Assembly (NCBI GenBank): GCA_947627785.1
Contig: CANQXC010000027.1
Location: forward strand, 1-10,225
Length of the DNA: 10,225 nucleotides
Origin: an uncultured Clostridia bacterium
GTDB taxonomy: Bacteria > Bacillota > Clostridia > TANB77 > CAG-508
Direction: 5' to 3'
Made by a program: the position numbers and the translations under genes. This document shows, piece after piece, positions 6,952-10,225 of this stretch. Below the pieces are notes generated by a model, which saw only the letters and a list, made by a program, of their open reading frames with translations, ran no database searches and was not told where the DNA came from. Within the stretch, counting starts at the first letter, position 1; every line of letters starts with the position of its first letter.

Positions 6952-9592
6952 ATGTGCAATCATAATTTAGAAGGAAAATATGAACCAAATTCATTTGAAG
7001 AAGATATATATAAAGAGTGGGAAAGCAAGGAATATTTTAAACCAAGTGGAAATAAAGAAAAAGGAAGTTACTGTATAATGATGCCTCCTCCAAATGTTAC
7101 AGGCAAGTTACATATGGGACATGCATTAGATGGTACACTTCAAGATATATTAATTAGATATAAAAGAATGCAAGGATATAATACTTTATGGGTTCCATGA
7201 ACTGACCATTCTGCTATTTCAACAGAGGTTAAGCTAGTTGAAAAATTAAAAGAAGAAGGTATAAATAAACAGGATTTAGGTAGAGAAAAATTCTTAGAAA
7301 GAGCTTGGGATTGGACAAGAGAGTATGGCGGAACTATTGTAAAACAGCAAAAAAGATTAGGCTGTAGTAGTGATTGGACTAAAGCAAGATTTACAATGGA
7401 TGAGGGACTTTCAAAGGCGGTTCTTACAGTATTTAAAAAGTTATATGATAAAGGGTTGATTTACAAGGGTAAAAGAATGATAAATTGGTGCCCTTGTTGT
7501 AATACATCTATTTCAGATGCAGAAGCGGTTTACACAGAAGAAGATACACATCTTTGGCATATTAAGTACAAAGTTGTTGGAGAGGATAGATATTTAACAG
7601 TTGCAACAACAAGACCTGAAACAATGCTTGGAGATACAGCAGTTGCAGTTCATCCAGAAGATGAAAGATATAAAGATTTGGTGGGTAAAAAATGTATATT
7701 GCCAATAATGAATAAAGAAATTCCAATTATTGCAGATGAGTTTGTAGAAAAAGAATTTGGAACAGGTTGTGTAAAAATTACACCAGCACATGACCCAAAC
7801 GATTATCAAGCTGGTTTATCTCATAACCTAGAAATAATAGAAGTATTTGATGAAAACTTTAAAATGAATGATTTAGTACCTGAATATAAAGGAATAGATA
7901 TATATGAAGCAAGAAAACTAATAGTTGAAAAATTACAAGAGCTTGGAGTTTTAGTAAAAATAGAAAATTATAGACATAAAGTAGCAAAGCATGATAGATG
8001 TGGAACAACAGTTGAACCAAAAATTTCAGACCAATGGTTTGTTGCAATGAAAGATTTAGCAAAACCAGCAATAGAAGCAGTTAAAACAGGTAAAACCAGA
8101 TTTGTTCCAGAAAAGTTTGAAAAAACATATTTTAACTGGTTAGATAACATACAAGACTGGTGTATATCACGCCAAATTTGGTGGGGACATCAAATACCAG
8201 CATATTATTGTAAAGAATGTGGAGAAATAAATGTAGATATTGAAAAGCCAGAAAAATGCTCTAAATGTGGTAGTAGCAATTTAGAGCAAGACCCAGATAC
8301 ATTAGACACATGGTTTAGTTCAGCATTATGGCCATTTTCAACACTTGGCTGGCCAGAAGAAACTGAAGATTTTAAAACATTCTTCCCTACAAATACATTA
8401 GTTACAGGGTATGATATAATTTTCTTCTGGGTAGTAAGAATGATGTTTTCTTCATTAGAGCAAACAGGAGAGGTTCCATTTAAAGATGTATTTATACATG
8501 GAATAGTAAGGGATAGCCAAGGAAGAAAAATGTCTAAGAGTTTAGGAAATGGAATAGACCCATTAGAAATTATAGAAAAATATGGAGCAGATAGTTTAAG
8601 ATTTTCATTAATATCTGGAACATCAGCAGGAAACGACATGAGATTTTTGCCAGAAAAACTTGAAGCAGCAGGAAACTTTGCAAATAAAGTTTGGAATGCA
8701 GCTAAATTTGTTTTAATGAATTTAGAAGATGCAGATGAGAAATATTTAAATAAACCAATTGATGAAATATTACCAGAACTTTTAACAGAGGATAAATGGA
8801 TAATTTCAAAATTAAACACATTATCAAAAGAAGTTGCAGTAAATATGGATAATTATGATTTAGGTGTTGCACTAGATAAAATTTATACATTTATTTGGAA
8901 CGAATTTTGCGATTGGTATATTGAAATTGTAAAAACAAGATTATATGATAAAGAAAATAGCACAATATGTATTAAACAAAGTTTTAGGAGATGCTTTAAA
9001 ATTATTACATCCATTTATGCCATTTGTAACAGAGAAAATATATAAAAAATTGTATAATATGGATGAAAGCATAATGATAGCAAAATATCCTGAGTATAGC
9101 AAAAAGTTATGTTTTGAAGATGAAGAGCATAAAATTGAGCAAATTAAAGAGATAATATCTGGAATTAGAAATATAAGAACAACAATGAATGTTCATCCTT
9201 CTAGAAAATCAAAACTAATATTTATAGCAAAACCAGAATACAAATCTGTAATAGAAGAATCAACAGGCTTTATAAAAAAACTAGGCTTCAGTGAGGAAAT
9301 AGAAATAAGAAAAGAAAAAGTAGATATTCCACAAAATGCAGTAAATGTATTAACACAAGATTTAGAGGTATTTATGCCATTTGAAGATTTAGTGGATATT
9401 GAAGAAGAAAGACAAAGATTGCAGAAGGAAAAGGAAAAAATACTTATAGAAAAAGAAAAAACAGATAAGATGCTTGGAAATCCAGGTTTCTTAGCAAAGG
9501 CTCCAGCAGCAAAAGTTGAGGAAGAAAAAGAAAAACTTGCTAAATGGAATGAAATGCTAGAAAGCATTGAGCAAAGACTTAAAAACTTATAA
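6952..9592 (+). pseudogene. valS: valyl-tRNA synthetase ValS, interrupted by an in-frame TGA and a frameshift
   Basis: Read through both lesions, this is a complete class Ia ValRS of about 880 codons, the normal length. ATG 6952 follows AGGAGAG (6937-6943) by 8 bases. The HIGH-type motif HMGH is at 7111-7122 after '[11 protein letters not shown]'. The CP1 editing domain is present ('VATTRPETMLGDTAVAV', 'EFGTGCVKITPAHDPNDY'). A C-x2-C...C-x2-C zinc ribbon lies at 8209-8268. 'KMSKSLG' begins at 8527, and an anticodon-binding domain and C-terminal coiled-coil tRNA arm complete the protein. Lesion 1: TGA at 7198-7200 replaces the Gly of WVP-G-TDH; the same frame then continues 'TDHSAISTEVKLVEKLKEEG' with perfect family character. 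Lesion 2: near 8950-8963 the frame moves +1, from '...VKTRLYDKEN' to 'IAQYVLNKVLGDALKLLHPF'. The fragment from 7396 to 9045 lacks the HIGH motif and cannot aminoacylate. ValRS is essential, so either another copy exists, or the stop and shift are sequence errors, or both are suppressed. Confidence 0.9.
7198..7200 (+). other. in-frame TGA at the conserved glycine of the WxPGTDH motif of valS
   Basis: The codons before it give NTLWVP and those after it give TDHSAI, so the TGA occupies the position of a glycine nearly invariant in ValRS/IleRS/LeuRS relatives. One G-to-T change from GGA, the favoured Gly codon here, would create it. Confidence 0.85.
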
Positions 9593-9638
9593 AGTTATGA
9601 AATAATACAATTACATTAGGCATTTTTTCCCAAAATGA

Positions 9639-9667
9639 TTGAAATTTTCCTAAAAAAATGATAAAAT
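9639..9667 (+). promoter_or_regulatory. sigma-A promoter of prs
   Basis: TTGAAA (9639-9644), a 17-base spacer and TAAAAT (9662-9667) each differ from consensus by one base. The promoter lies 49 bases before the prs start in the 123-base gap after valS, so prs need not depend on the upstream operon. I see no strong terminator hairpin after valS. Confidence 0.65.
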
Positions 9668-9715
9668 GAAAATGCATGAAAATTCGACAAAAAATATATT
9701 TTTAGGGGGAATATC

Positions 9716-10225
9716 ATGAAAGATATTAAAATATTTGCTTGTAATTCAGCAGAAAGTTTTACACAGGAGATTTGTGATACTTTAGGCTTACCAATGGGAA
9801 AAAAAGAATCATTTAAATTTGCAAATGATAATAATTTTGTACAATTATTAGAAACAGTTAGAGAACAGGATGTATTCATAGTTCAAACAACAATGCCACC
9901 AGTAAACGAAAGAGTAATGGAATTGTTAATAACAATTGAAGCAGTAAAAAGAGCTTCAGCAAAGAGAATAACAGTGGTTTTACCATACTTTATGTATTCA
10001 AGGTCAGATAAAAAAGATCAACCAAGAATACCAGTAACAGCCAAATTAATGGCAACTTTATTAGAAGCAGCAGGAGCAGATAGAATATTAACCTGCGACT
10101 TACATAATCCAGCAATACAAGCATATTTTGATATCAACTGTGATAGATTAACAGCAAAACATTTATTAGAGAAATACTTTAAAGCAAAGAACTTAACTGA
10201 TATTGTTGTTGTAGCAACAGATGCA
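9716..10225 (+). CDS. prs: ribose-phosphate diphosphokinase (PRPP synthetase), N-terminal 170 residues
   Basis: The gene starts at ATG 9716, 5 bases after AGGGGGA (9704-9710), and runs off the right edge in frame. About half of the usual ~315 residues is present. The enzyme transfers pyrophosphate from ATP to ribose 5-phosphate, giving PRPP for purine, pyrimidine, histidine and tryptophan synthesis. The N-terminal half of the phosphoribosyltransferase fold is clear: 'IKIFACNSAESFTQEI', then 'RITVVLPYFMYSRSDKKDQP' matching the ATP-binding/flexible segment (PYYGYARQDRK in B. subtilis), 'IPVTAKLMATLLEAAGADRI', and 'CDLHNPAIQAYFDI' with the metal/ATP-binding His at residue 130. The YSRSDKK version differs at several positions from the classical YARQDRK, but the key Arg, Asp and final Lys remain. 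The PRPP-binding loop lies beyond the window. A 14-base palindrome AAAAATATATTTTT (9690-9703) lies just before the ribosome site; I attach no function to it. Confidence 0.93.
   Translation, partial: MKDIKIFACNSAESFTQEICDTLGLPMGKKESFKFANDNNFVQLLETVREQDVFIVQTTMPPVNERVMELLITIEAVKRASAKRITVVLPYFMYSRSDKKDQPRIPVTAKLMATLLEAAGADRILTCDLHNPAIQAYFDINCDRLTAKHLLEKYFKAKNLTDIVVVATDA

Noticed and set aside
7198..7200. Selenocysteine insertion or UGA=Trp at the valS TGA
   Set aside because: The position is a conserved glycine, not cysteine or tryptophan. No SECIS-like hairpin was evident after it, and Trp is written TGG throughout the window.
8205..8819. 204-residue minus-strand ORF inside valS
   Set aside because: It lies wholly antisense to a strongly conserved ValRS region; its Ser/Phe/Leu-rich translation is typical of a shadow frame.
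9593..9715. T-box or PurR-type leader before prs
   Set aside because: The gap is only 123 bases, holds a clear promoter close to the gene, and contains no conserved T-box or long hairpin.

Overview
The window is AT-rich, low-GC DNA. Its start sites are purine-rich and its codons are heavily A/T-ending. Together with the protein families present (primase and vegetative sigma factor side by side, a Clostridia-like valyl-tRNA synthetase, a copper-amine-oxidase-N/SH3/GH18-type envelope protein), this suggests an uncultured, probably host-associated Clostridia-like member of the Bacillota. The taxon is inferred from protein character only; there is no rRNA in the window.

Layout. Bases 1-965 are the 3' end of a large surface protein with fibronectin-III/Ig-like repeats. 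Its last ~26 codons have a strikingly different, C-ending codon usage. Bases 966-1366 are non-coding and carry an IS3/IS150-like left-end relic: a doubled terminal repeat and a 14-codon stub of orfA. Bases 1367-2495 hold a membrane-anchored envelope protein (stalk domain, SH3, degenerate GH18 remnant) split by one extra A. It is followed closely by mltG (endolytic murein transglycosylase). A strong hairpin separates mltG from a convergent minus-strand mini-gene for a 38-residue peptide that is two-thirds asparagine. Bases 4014-9592 form a co-directional run of dnaG, rpoD and valS with gaps of 26 and 17 bases. A new sigma-A-type promoter then leads into prs (PRPP synthetase), which runs off the right edge.

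How the genes relate. mltG and the SH3 protein belong to cell-wall metabolism. dnaG, rpoD and valS belong to the core replication, transcription and translation machinery, and prs feeds nucleotide synthesis. I see no defence system, CRISPR array, tRNA or rRNA.

The main anomaly is that the essential gene valS carries two independent lesions. One is an in-frame TGA exactly at the invariant glycine of the WxPGTDH motif. The other is a frame change near 8950-8963 that looks like a 14-base deletion between short direct repeats. With the extra A in the SH3 gene there are three reading-frame lesions in 10 kb. This is either real decay (with another valS elsewhere) or a faulty consensus sequence. The other items most worth a second look are the asparagine-rich mini-gene and the compositionally aberrant C-terminus of the surface protein.
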